From positions 1 through 32,310 of the forward strand of contig JAAETT010000337.1 of the NCBI GenBank assembly GCA_024228115.1: a DNA stretch of 32,310 nucleotides, read 5' to 3'. Position 1 is the stretch's first letter; each line of letters starts with the position of its first letter. Below the pieces are notes generated by a model that saw nothing but the letters and a program-made list of their open reading frames with translations, had not been told where the DNA came from and did no database searches. Both the position numbers and the translations under genes were made by a program. This document shows positions 17,212 to 24,995 of the stretch, piece after piece. This DNA is from a bacterium. GTDB taxonomy: Bacteria; Myxococcota_A; UBA9160; UBA6930.

Positions 17212-18777
17212 ATGACAGAGCTGAACGGTGCCCAGGCGTTGATTCGGACCCTCGTGGACTGCGGAGTCGATACCTGCTTCGCCAATCCCGGCACATCCGA
17301 GATGCACTTCGTCGCTGCACTCGACGACGTGCCGGAGATGCGCGGCGTCCTCGCGCTCTTCGAGGGAGTCGCTACCGGCGCCGCCGACGGCTACGCGCGC
17401 ATGGCGAACCGGCCGGCGGCGACATTGCTACATCTCGGTCCGGGCCTGGGCAACGGCCTCGCGAACCTGCACAACGCCCGCAAGGCTCGTACTCCGATCG
17501 TCAACATCGTTGGCGACCATGCCACGCATCACGCCCAATACGATGCCCAACTTCAATCGGATATCGCGACTGTGGCGCGCAATGTTTCGAGTTGGGTGCA
17601 CACAGTGGAGCGGCCGGAGGACACCGGTACTGCGGCATCAGACGCGGTCGCCAGGGCGGCGGGCCCGCCGGGCGAAGTCGCCACGTTGATCCTTCCGGCA
17701 GACACATGCTGGCTCGGCGGAGGCGTGGTCGCCCCACCCCGCCCCGCAGCCCAACGAGCCCGAGTGGATGACGAAGTCGTCGAGGGAATCGCGAAGCAAC
17801 TCCTCAGCGGCGAGCGGTCGACACTCTTCCTCGGTGGTTCGGCGTTCCGTGAACGCGCGCTCGCCGCTGCGGGCCGGATTGCCGCCGCTACGGGAGCCGC
17901 ACTCCTGGGCGAGACTTTCTCGGCCCGTGTCGAACGGGGCGCGGGCGTTCAGCCCATCCCCAAGCTCGCGTACTTCGCCGAGATGGCCGCGGAGCAGCTG
18001 AGCGGGTTTCGCCACCTGGTGCTGGTGGATGCGAAGAGCCCGGTGAGCTTCTTCGCCTATCCCGACAAGCCGAGCGATCTCGTCGCCAGCGGTTGTGAGG
18101 TCCACACCCTGGCGGCGGGCGGTGACGATGCAGCCGCCGCTCTCGAGGCTCTGGCAGAAGCCGTCGGCGCCCCGGCGAGATGCCCGACGCTGGCGCCGGT
18201 GGGGCGCCCTGAGCGACCGACCGGTGATCTCCACCCCGACACGATCGGCCAAGCCCTCGGCGCGCTGCTTCCGGAGAACGCCATCGTATCGGACGAGTCC
18301 ACCACATCGGGGCTCAGCCTCGGCCATCATACCGCTGGCTGCCCGCCTCACGATTGGCTCTCGCTCACGGGAGGCTCCATCGGTCAGGGTCTTCCTGTGG
18401 CCACCGGTGCCGCTGTGGCATGCCCGGATCGCAAGGTCGTATGCCTTCAGGCCGACGGCAGCGCGCTCTACACCATCCAGGCACTCTGGACCCAGGCGCG
18501 CGAGGCCCTGGATGTCACGACCGTGCTCTTCAACAACCGCTCGTATGCGATCCTGAACATCGAACTGGGACGGGTCGGAGCCAAGGCAGGCGGGCCGAAG
18601 GCCAAAGAGATGCTCGACCTTTCCCGCCCTGATATGGACTTCGTTTCCATCGCCCGGGGATTCGGCGTGCATGCGACGCGCGCAACAACTGCAGAAGAGT
18701 TCACCACCCAATTCGAGCGCGCGCTTGCCGAGCCGGGGCCGGCCCTCGTCGAGGCGATGATTCCGGGAATCGGCTAG
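17212..18777 (+). CDS. ThDP-dependent decarboxylase / acetolactate-synthase-like enzyme
   Basis: A 521-residue ThDP enzyme with all three domains. LFEGVATGAADGYARM carries the cofactor-activating Glu (about residue 51), LLHLGPGLGNGLANLHNARKARTP resembles benzoylformate decarboxylase and the short acetolactate synthase-like group, and the C-terminal cofactor motif is ADGSALYTIQALWTQAREA...NNRSYAIL. The canonical GDG reads ADG, so Mg/ThDP binding deserves a check. It follows a 240-bp gap from the VOC gene and precedes the flavin reductase by 50 bp. It may decarboxylate or ligate a 2-oxo acid produced by ring degradation. A true biosynthetic acetolactate synthase is less likely because no small subunit is present. 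Confidence 0.85.
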   Translation: MTELNGAQALIRTLVDCGVDTCFANPGTSEMHFVAALDDVPEMRGVLALFEGVATGAADGYARMANRPAATLLHLGPGLGNGLANLHNARKARTPIVNIVGDHATHHAQYDAQLQSDIATVARNVSSWVHTVERPEDTGTAASDAVARAAGPPGEVATLILPADTCWLGGGVVAPPRPAAQRARVDDEVVEGIAKQLLSGERSTLFLGGSAFRERALAAAGRIAAATGAALLGETFSARVERGAGVQPIPKLAYFAEMAAEQLSGFRHLVLVDAKSPVSFFAYPDKPSDLVASGCEVHTLAAGGDDAAAALEALAEAVGAPARCPTLAPVGRPERPTGDLHPDTIGQALGALLPENAIVSDESTTSGLSLGHHTAGCPPHDWLSLTGGSIGQGLPVATGAAVACPDRKVVCLQADGSALYTIQALWTQAREALDVTTVLFNNRSYAILNIELGRVGAKAGGPKAKEMLDLSRPDMDFVSIARGFGVHATRATTAEEFTTQFERALAEPGPALVEAMIPGIG

Positions 18778-18827
18778 ACGAACCCGGCCCTCGATCACCG
18801 GGCTCGAATGAACACCAGGGAGGGCTC

Positions 18828-19325
18828 ATGCCCATCGATACGGACGAATTCAGGAAGTGTCTCGGCAGCTGGCCTAGCGGCGTGGCCATCGTGACCAGCC
18901 GCAGCGGAGATCGCATCCACGGCATGACAGTGTCGGATTTCAGTGGCGCCTCCCTCTCCCCTCCGCTCGTTACCGTCTGCTGCAATCGCGCTTCCATCAC
19001 CACGGGCTTGATCGCCGAAGGCAAGTGCTTCGCCGTGAACATCCTCGCGGCCGATCAAGAAGAGCTCTCGAACCGCTTCGCGTCGAAGAAGTTGGAGAAC
19101 GTGCGCTTCGAAGGCATCGAGTGCGACGCGGCTGAAACCGGCGCACCCTTGATTCCCGGGGCCGTGGTCAACATGGATTGCATCCTCGTCGCGACCCATG
19201 ACGCCGGCGACCACGTCATCTACATCGGGCAGATCGAGGCAGCGCGCATTCACGGCGGCGAGCCCCTCGTCTATTGCGGCGGCGCCTACCGCACCCTTTC
19301 GGGCGAGTCCTCAGGGGCCGGGTAA
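18828..19325 (+). CDS. flavin reductase (HsaB/HpaC-like split-barrel)
   Basis: A 165-residue FMN-binding split-barrel protein that would reduce free FMN or FAD with NAD(P)H for a two-component monooxygenase. FRKCLGSWPSGVAIVTS, GMTVSDFSGASLSPPLVTVCCNRAS, FAVNILAADQEELSNRFAS and the C-terminal PLVYCGGAYRTL are characteristic. GGAGGG lies a few bases before ATG 18828. The oxygenase partner is probably the HsaA-like gene at 14483-15655, although they lie on opposite strands. Its 3' end overlaps the convergent PQQ gene by 15 bp. Confidence 0.9.
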   Translation: MPIDTDEFRKCLGSWPSGVAIVTSRSGDRIHGMTVSDFSGASLSPPLVTVCCNRASITTGLIAEGKCFAVNILAADQEELSNRFASKKLENVRFEGIECDAAETGAPLIPGAVVNMDCILVATHDAGDHVIYIGQIEAARIHGGEPLVYCGGAYRTLSGESSGAG

Positions 19326-21281
19326 CGCGTAGGCCACCACGTAGTCACCGCGGCGCGTGCCCAGCTTTCCGTGTCCGCCAGCGGAGATCACGACGAACTG
19401 GCGACCACCTTCGCGTAGGCGGTAGGTCATCGGTGTCGCATTCCCACCGGCCGGCAGCTTTTCGCGGAAGAGCTCCTCGCCCGTTTCGATGTTGAACGCC
19501 CGAAAACGACCATCCATCGATGCGCCGATCATCACGACGCCACCGGCCGTCACGATGGGCCCTCCGAGGCTCGGTAGGCCGGGCTCGAACCATGCCGGAA
19601 GCGGAGCTTGATCGGGCACGGTGCCGAACGGGCGCCTCCAGACCTCCTCGCCCGTATCGAGCGAGACAGCCATCAGCATCCCCCACGGCGGCGGAGTGCA
19701 GGGCATGAAGAAGGGACCCAGGATGGGCTCCCGCATCATGCCGTAGGGGGTTCCCGCCTGCGGTGCGTATTCGCGTACCAGCCCCCCACCTTCTTCCCGT
19801 TCACGCTCGAAGTCGTCGCGTGGAATCAGGCGCACCTCGAAGGCGAGGTTGGTGACGTTGGCCACGATCAGACGCCGCACGGGGTCGATCGCGATCCCGC
19901 CCCAATTGCTCCCTCCGGCGATTCCCGGATAGGCCAAGGTTCCTTGCAGGCTCGGCGGCGTGAAGAGGCCTTCATTTCGCAGCGATGCAATGCGTTCGCT
20001 GCATTTTCCCCGGTCGTAGGGCGTCAGGCCGAAGGCATCCTCCGGCCGCAGGGAGTTGGGAACGAGACGAGCCATGACCGTCGGAAACGGCTGGGTCGGC
20101 CATGCTTCTTCTCCCGGCACGTCGGAGGCCGGGACAGGTCGCTCTTCAACGGGAAAGACCGGCTCACCGGTGTCGCGATGCAGCACGAAGACCAGCCCCG
20201 TCTTGGTGGTCTGGACGACGACCGGGATGTCGCGACCCTCCCGACGGATATGCGTGAGGGTCGGCTGCGCGGGAGTGTCGTAGTCCCAGAGATCGTGGTG
20301 CACCAGCTGGAAGGCCCAGACCAACTCGCCGGTGCTGGCACGCAGGGCGACGACGGAGTTTGCATGCCGATCCGAGCCGAGCCGCTCGCCGCCGTAGTAG
20401 TCCGGGCTCGGACTGCTGGTCGGCACGAAGAGGAGACCCCGCTCGGCGTCGAAGGAGATCGGGGCCCAGGCGTTGGCGGCCCCGCCGCGTCGCGCCTGAT
20501 CGGGCTGCCAGCCCTCGCGAACCGCCTGTGCCGGATCGGTAGGGATGGGATCCCAAAGCCACACCAGGCCTCCGGTACGTGCGTCATAAGCACGCACCAC
20601 ACCGCGCGGCGCCTCCACCCGCTGGTTGTCGCCGATGGCCGAGCCCACGACGACCAGATCACCGGCCACCACGGGCGGCGAGCTGATCGTGAACGTCCAG
20701 GGTGTGTCGATCCGGTCCATGCCTTCACGGAGCGAGACCTCACCCCCGCTGCCGAAATCGCCACACGCCAGGCCCGTGCGCGCGTCGATCGCGAACAGGC
20801 GCGATTCGACCGTGGCCGCATAAACGCGCGTACGACACGGGGTCTCTTCATCGAGGTCCGGGTCCACGAAGGAAGCGACACCACGTGAGGTGAACTCGGG
20901 ATAGCGGCGCCCCTGGACCGTCGCGTCGAAACGCCACGATTCCTCGCCGGTTTCAGGGTCGAGCGCGAGGATGCGGCCGAGGGGTGTCGGCAGGATCAGC
21001 CGACCCTCGACCAGGATGGGCGTTGCCTGGAAGGCCATATGACCGGGAGGCGGCGGATCCGCGTCGAGATCTCCGGTGCGGATCTTCCAGGCCACCTCGA
21101 GATGTGCAGCGTTTCCGCTGTCGATCTGGTCGAGAGGCGAATAGCGACTGCCGCCAGCATCTGCGCCGTAGAATGGCCAGCCAGCAATGCCGCCACCCGA
21201 CGGAAGCGGTGGTTTCGCCGTGCAGGCCAGGAGTGTGGCGAACGCTATCAGGGCTACGCCCGGCTGAACCCAGAATCGCAT
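19311..21281 (-). CDS. PQQ-dependent dehydrogenase lipoprotein (glucose dehydrogenase-like)
   Basis: A 656-residue lipoprotein with a beta-propeller of the membrane glucose/quinate dehydrogenase type. The N-terminus MRFWVQPGVALIAFATLLACTAK gives a lipobox LLAC with C20, so the domain should be exported and lipid-anchored. GWPFYGADAGGSRYSPLDQI opens the propeller, HHDLWDYDTPAQP contains the catalytic-type Asp, VVQTTKTGLVFVLHRDTGEPVFPV the Lys, and GGSNWGGIAID a late blade. The five-helix N-terminal anchor of E. coli Gcd is absent. I chose ATG 21281 because AGGAGG lies 7 bp upstream; 21302 would overlap the tetR stop. Electrons would go to quinone, linking to the menaquinone genes in principle. 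Sugar or alcohol substrate unknown. Confidence 0.88.
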   Translation of the reverse strand: MRFWVQPGVALIAFATLLACTAKPPLPSGGGIAGWPFYGADAGGSRYSPLDQIDSGNAAHLEVAWKIRTGDLDADPPPPGHMAFQATPILVEGRLILPTPLGRILALDPETGEESWRFDATVQGRRYPEFTSRGVASFVDPDLDEETPCRTRVYAATVESRLFAIDARTGLACGDFGSGGEVSLREGMDRIDTPWTFTISSPPVVAGDLVVVGSAIGDNQRVEAPRGVVRAYDARTGGLVWLWDPIPTDPAQAVREGWQPDQARRGGAANAWAPISFDAERGLLFVPTSSPSPDYYGGERLGSDRHANSVVALRASTGELVWAFQLVHHDLWDYDTPAQPTLTHIRREGRDIPVVVQTTKTGLVFVLHRDTGEPVFPVEERPVPASDVPGEEAWPTQPFPTVMARLVPNSLRPEDAFGLTPYDRGKCSERIASLRNEGLFTPPSLQGTLAYPGIAGGSNWGGIAIDPVRRLIVANVTNLAFEVRLIPRDDFEREREEGGGLVREYAPQAGTPYGMMREPILGPFFMPCTPPPWGMLMAVSLDTGEEVWRRPFGTVPDQAPLPAWFEPGLPSLGGPIVTAGGVVMIGASMDGRFRAFNIETGEELFREKLPAGGNATPMTYRLREGGRQFVVISAGGHGKLGTRRGDYVVAYALPGP

Positions 21282-21291
21282 GAAGTTCCTC

Positions 21292-21981
21292 CTAGAGGCC
21301 AAACCCGCGAAGCAGCACGGTCACCACGGTCTCGCGAGCGATCGCATCGTCCATGGGTTGGGGGTTTGCGTCGCCATGCCGATGCATCGCAAACCATGCG
21401 ATGGTTTCGATGACGAGGCGGCCGGCAACGGCCGGATCCGGCACGGGGGACAGCGCGCCGGTTTCGATGCGCTGAGCCAGGTAGCGCTCCCAGCGGTGGT
21501 TCAGCCCGCCTCGTGCGCCGCGGTGATAGAGTTCTGCAAGCGCGGGCCAATCTGCCGCGCAGCGATCGAGCAGGCGGATCGCGCGGCGGTTCCGGGCCAC
21601 CATGTCGTATTGCTCGCCTACCAACCTCTCCAGCTCGCCGCGCACGTCCGCCGGGGCCCTCTGACGTTTCACGGCCCGCGCAATTTCGGGGGTGCGCATG
21701 CGTTGGTGCATGAGCTCGTTCACGCGCTCGACCAGGGAATCGAGCGGCGGCTCGGACACAGGCCCGTCCGTCTCGGGCAGGGGCTCATCGAAGGCCGCGC
21801 GCACCGCGAGGTCGAAGAGCGCCTCCTTGCTGGTGACGGAGCAGTAGACCGTGCCGGGCGAGAGGCCCAGTTCGGCGGCCACATCCGCGACCTGGGTGCG
21901 GCGATAGCCACGCTGGGAGAACTGGCTGAGCGCTGCCTCGGCCAGTGCCGCCAATCGTCCCTCGGGTCGTTTGCGTGCCAT
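21292..21981 (-). CDS. TetR-family regulator upstream of the PQQ dehydrogenase
   Basis: A 229-residue TetR protein with the HTH RRTQVADVAAELGLSPGTVYCSVTSKEALFDLAV (about residues 26-60) and a long helical C-terminal domain of the kind with an extra TetR-C domain. It ends 10 bp before the PQQ gene start, so the two form an operon. No ribosome site precedes ATG 21981, and the promoter predicts a leaderless message. A palindrome lies between the -35 and -10 boxes, which suggests simple autorepression of the pair. Confidence 0.88.
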   Translation of the reverse strand: MARKRPEGRLAALAEAALSQFSQRGYRRTQVADVAAELGLSPGTVYCSVTSKEALFDLAVRAAFDEPLPETDGPVSEPPLDSLVERVNELMHQRMRTPEIARAVKRQRAPADVRGELERLVGEQYDMVARNRRAIRLLDRCAADWPALAELYHRGARGGLNHRWERYLAQRIETGALSPVPDPAVAGRLVIETIAWFAMHRHGDANPQPMDDAIARETVVTVLLRGFGL

Positions 21982-21987
21982 CGGACG

Positions 21988-22015
21988 GTTATAACGAAAT
22001 GATTCATTTATTCAA
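21988..22015 (-). promoter_or_regulatory. promoter and operator of tetR-PQQ operon
   Basis: On the minus strand, -35 TTGAAT (22010-22015), 16-bp spacer, -10 TATAAC (21988-21993). The spacer contains the perfect palindrome AAATGA-T-TCATTT (21997-22009). The expected start point falls at the ATG (21981), so the transcript should be leaderless. Confidence 0.65.
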
Positions 22016-22120
22016 TTATCACTACCGTCGATGACGGCGACGACCGGAGCTCCATCCCGGCCATCGGGGAGGATCGCGCGATCCCAGTGGCCCGGCAGGA
22101 CGGGCGGCCCATCCTTTTCC

Positions 22121-22954
22121 TCAGCTGCCCGCCGGTACGTCGAGTTCGCGGCGCAATGCCTCGAGCGGCCGCGGCTCTGCCCGCCAGAGCCCCGCAAAGG
22201 GATAGTCGAGATCGAAGAGCGACATGTAGAGCACGGTTATGGCGCTCGCCGTGAAGCTCAGCAACAACGCTTCGAGCAATGGCGCTCGCAAGTCGAGGAT
22301 CAGGAAGCCGATCATCATCAAGGTCGAGAGCAACTCGATCTGGAACCAATGGATGCGCGGGATCGGGCGCGTCGAGATGGCAAGACGGTCGCTTCGGGCG
22401 CGGGTCGCCGCACGGAGCTCGTCATGGATGGCGGCCAGGGTGACACGATCCACTTCGTCGGCAACGCCGTCGGCGCTGAGACCATGCAGAACGCCGAGCA
22501 CCTCGAACAGGATCGGTGCGGCCTCGGCCGGTTCCAGATCATCGGGCGGGAACTCGACGTCCAACACATGCCCGACATAGGTACGCACGCGCCGGTCGAT
22601 CTCGCTCCGCTCCGAGCTTCCGCCCATCGCGCGTCCCAGTAGCAGGAGGCTCCAGAGACTGCTCGCCTCGGCCCGGAGTGCCGTGCGCAGATCGATCTGC
22701 CGCGAATAGGCCTGCTGGAAGGTGAAGCCCAGGATGAGGGCGTAGATGATGCCGATGACGGTGAGGAATGTGCCGACACCCTCTCCCAGATCATGGGCGG
22801 ACGCCGTACCGAGGGGTTCCTGGACGAGGTCGGCCAGGAGGTGGTGGACGGCAAAGGCGGCGCTCGCAGACAGGGCCGGCGCCGCGAAGAGCACCCAGGG
22901 CTGAGACTGGATCAGCTGGTTGACGTACTTCTGGAGCCGGGAGAAGGGATCCAT
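22121..22954 (-). CDS. DUF4239 (bestrophin-like) membrane protein
   Basis: A 277-residue membrane protein with two hydrophobic segments near the N-terminus (PWVLFAAPALSASAAFAVHHLL and VGTFLTVIGIIYALILGFTF), a soluble helical middle with conserved-looking SRQIDLRTALRAEASSLWSLL, and two more segments near the C-terminus (LLSTLMMIGFLILDL, LLLSFTASAITVLYMSLFDLDYPFAG). This layout and the FDLDYPFAG ending match DUF4239 proteins. The start is ATG 22954, with a GGAGCCGGGAGAAGGGATCC-like purine-rich region falling inside the gene rather than before it, so the ribosome site is weak. Function unknown; ion conductance is only suggested by the family's fold relation. Confidence 0.8.
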   Translation of the reverse strand: MDPFSRLQKYVNQLIQSQPWVLFAAPALSASAAFAVHHLLADLVQEPLGTASAHDLGEGVGTFLTVIGIIYALILGFTFQQAYSRQIDLRTALRAEASSLWSLLLLGRAMGGSSERSEIDRRVRTYVGHVLDVEFPPDDLEPAEAAPILFEVLGVLHGLSADGVADEVDRVTLAAIHDELRAATRARSDRLAISTRPIPRIHWFQIELLSTLMMIGFLILDLRAPLLEALLLSFTASAITVLYMSLFDLDYPFAGLWRAEPRPLEALRRELDVPAGS

Positions 22955-23058
22955 CGTTCCGCAGGATCCTAACCCAGGCGCCTCCCATTCCTCGCACCCG
23001 CATGGAGGGATCCTCCGGTGGGTTACGATGCGCTCTGCAGGCTCACGGAGACATCCCA

Positions 23059-24066
23059 ATGCAGATTGCTCAGCCCGTACTGGTCACCGGAGGGACGGGT
23101 TTCATCGGACGGCGGCTGATCGATCGGCTGCTCGAAATGAACCTGGAAGTCGTGAGCTTCGCCTTGCCGGGCGAACCGGTTCCGGACCATTGGGGCGAGA
23201 AGGTCAAACTCCTGCGAGGCGACATCACGAAGGCGGAAGACGTCCGCGCGGCCATGGCCGGCATCCAGACGGTCTTCCATCTTGCGGCGGTGGTCGGCAT
23301 GGGCGCCTACGACGTGCATTGGGCGGTTACGGTCGAAGGCAGCCGCAACGTCTATGACGCGGCGCTGGCCAACGGCACGAAGGTCGTCCTGGCCTCATCC
23401 ATCGTGGTGTACGGAGACCAGATCCAGAATGGGATCTGCCATGAAGGGCTCGACCACGGCAGCCACCAGGGTGCCTACAGTCGCGCCAAGATGGCCCAGG
23501 AGAAGCTTGCGCTCGCCTATCGTGCGGATCGGGGCCTGGACCTCGTGGTCGTGCGCCCCGCGAATGTGTATGGGGTGGGCAGTGGACCGTGGGTCGAGGG
23601 GATGCTGGGCTTGATCCAAACGGACATGCTTCCCGTCGTTGGTGATGGTTCCGGCAACGCGGGCCTGGTGCATGTCAACAATCTCGTCGATGCGTTCCTG
23701 CTAGCCGCGGGCGACCCGATAGTACTCCCAGCGCGCTCCCTGGGGATCGATCGCCCAGACCTTGTTCTGGCTGGCATAGCAGCAGGTCTGCTCGTCCTCG
23801 ACCGAATCTACCAGGCCGGCGGACTTCAGACGATCGGTGGCGGCATGCACGTCGGCGTCGTCGAAGACTTCCACACCCAGATGATTGAGACGCTCGTCGG
23901 CCTCGGGGTTCTCGAACAACACGAGCTTGAGGGGCGGTTTCTCGATGGCGAAGTTCGCATAGCCGGGCTTGCGCTTGTTGGCCTTTACGTCGAAGAGCTT
24001 CGAGTAGAACTCCACGGCCTCGTCGAGATCCTTGACGTTCAGTGCGAGTTGGACACGCATGTGTGA
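23059..24066 (+). pseudogene. NAD-dependent epimerase/dehydratase, 3' end lost at the arsenic-island border
   Basis: Codons 1 to about 219 encode an extended SDR: VLVTGGTGFIGRRLIDRLLE (NAD motif), DITKAEDVRAAMAGIQTVFHLAA, SSIVVYG, YSRAK (Tyr-x3-Lys catalytic pair) and RPANVYGVG, up to VHVNNLVDAFLLAAGDP at about 23715. From there the frame stays open to a TGA at 24066, but only by reading the antisense of the cadI/arsI gene, so about 115 residues of chance sequence replace the expected substrate-binding C-terminus. Intact relatives are about 320-340 residues. A GGAG lies 9 bp before ATG 23059. It may be expressed as a chimeric protein but is unlikely to be active. Confidence 0.7.
23701..24060 (-). 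CDS. CadI/ArsI-type VOC protein (C-As lyase-like), shortened C-terminus
   Basis: A 119-residue VOC protein: MRVQLALNVKDLDEAVEFYSKLF, YANFAIEKPPLKLVLFENP, RLNHLGVEVF and TCCYASQNKVW. The vicinal pair C93-C94 and K100 are the ArsI/CadI arsenic-binding signature. The metal triad reads Q4, H60, E112. ArsI cleaves the C-As bond of trivalent methyl- or aromatic arsenicals with Fe(II) and O2; CadI is the mycobacterial cadmium/arsenic-induced relative. The usual tail after WEVYTV is missing; the stop comes five residues after WEYYR, at the junction with the epimerase gene. ATG 24060 is preferred over GTG 24069 because AAAGG sits 8 bp upstream. It is last in the arsR-tauD-arsM operon. Confidence 0.82.
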   Translation of the reverse strand: MRVQLALNVKDLDEAVEFYSKLFDVKANKRKPGYANFAIEKPPLKLVLFENPEADERLNHLGVEVFDDADVHAATDRLKSAGLVDSVEDEQTCCYASQNKVWAIDPQGARWEYYRVARG

Positions 24067-24108
24067 CACCTTTGCTTGAATTGGACTCGTTGTCGAGGTT
24101 GAGGAAGT

Positions 24109-24954
24109 TCAGCCCTTGCGAGCGAAGATGTGAAGGCTCGTCACCGAGCCGGCGTATTCCTTCACCTGTTCCGGCGAGAGGCCGAGTTCTTCTACGACGC
24201 CCTGAACGATCGGATCGTCGAGTGCAATCGCATCGAGAAACGACGACTCGCGATCCACCCGGATCTCGGCGAAACCCGCCTTCCGAATCGTCTCCAGGTA
24301 CGTCTCTCGAAGGCTCGCTCCCCCCACGCAGCCGAGGTAGGCATCGACGCTCGCAACCACGGCCGCCGGAAGCTCTTGCTCCAGCACGATATCGGAGACC
24401 ATGACCCTGCCGCCGGGCCGCAAGACACGAAACGCCTCCTTGTAGACGCTCTCTTTGTCGGGAGAGAGGTTGATCACGCAGTTGGACAGGATGACGTCGA
24501 CGCTCTCGTCCTCGATCGGCAGATCCTCGATATGGCCCTCCCGGAACTCGACGTTGGTCACACCCGTCTTGCGCGCGTTCTCTCGTGCCTTTTCGAGCAT
24601 GGCCGGCGTCATGTCCACACCGATCACCCGCCCCGTCGGACCGACCTGCCGTGCGGCCAGAAATGAATCCATTCCCGCACCGGAGCCCAGGTCGACCACC
24701 GTCTCGCCCGGATGGAGGGCATCGATCGCGGTCGGATTCCCGCACCCTACGCCCAGGTTGGTCCCTTCCGGGACCGCAGAGAGCTGTTCATCGTCGTAGC
24801 CGATGCGGCGCGCCGCCTCGTTTGCGCGCTCGGTATCGTCGAAAGCTTCGACGACGCGGGTATAGCCTTCCTTGACCTGCTCGCGGAGCGCCTCGGCACC
24901 TTCGGCGCGGCGACGGGCCGGTGCGATTCCTGAACTCTCGGGATGGTTGCTCAT
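24109..24954 (-). CDS. arsM: arsenite S-adenosylmethionine methyltransferase ArsM
   Basis: A 281-residue SAM methyltransferase that methylates As(III) to mono-, di- and trimethylated forms. [41 protein letters not shown] contains the SAM motif and C71; [26 protein letters not shown] carries C159, and YLGCVGGA carries C209. These three cysteines match the As(III)-binding set of the algal enzyme; the extra N-terminal cysteine of four-Cys ArsM proteins is absent. GAAGGAA lies 8 bp before ATG 24954. It sits between the TauD-like dioxygenase and the C-As lyase-like gene. Confidence 0.95.
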   Translation of the reverse strand: MSNHPESSGIAPARRRAEGAEALREQVKEGYTRVVEAFDDTERANEAARRIGYDDEQLSAVPEGTNLGVGCGNPTAIDALHPGETVVDLGSGAGMDSFLAARQVGPTGRVIGVDMTPAMLEKARENARKTGVTNVEFREGHIEDLPIEDESVDVILSNCVINLSPDKESVYKEAFRVLRPGGRVMVSDIVLEQELPAAVVASVDAYLGCVGGASLRETYLETIRKAGFAEIRVDRESSFLDAIALDDPIVQGVVEELGLSPEQVKEYAGSVTSLHIFARKG

Positions 24955-24995
24955 GGTTCGTTCCTTCTTGAATGAAGTTTCGAGAGAATCAAAGC

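Noticed and set aside
17638-18798. 386-codon open frame on the minus strand opposite the ThDP enzyme
   Set aside because: Long antisense frames are common in GC-rich genes. It has no recognisable domain, and the plus-strand gene is clearly conserved.
19608-20888. 426-codon open frame on the plus strand opposite the PQQ dehydrogenase
   Set aside because: No motif and low-complexity composition; it mirrors a well-supported gene.
22012-22197. Short minus-strand frame overlapping the 3' end of the DUF4239 gene
   Set aside because: It overlaps the conserved DUF4239 C-terminus and lacks a ribosome site or a recognisable family.
23716-24066. C-terminal 115 residues of the epimerase frame as a genuine new domain
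   Set aside because: They are exactly antisense to the CadI/ArsI coding sequence, which has strong family motifs, so the open frame is by chance.
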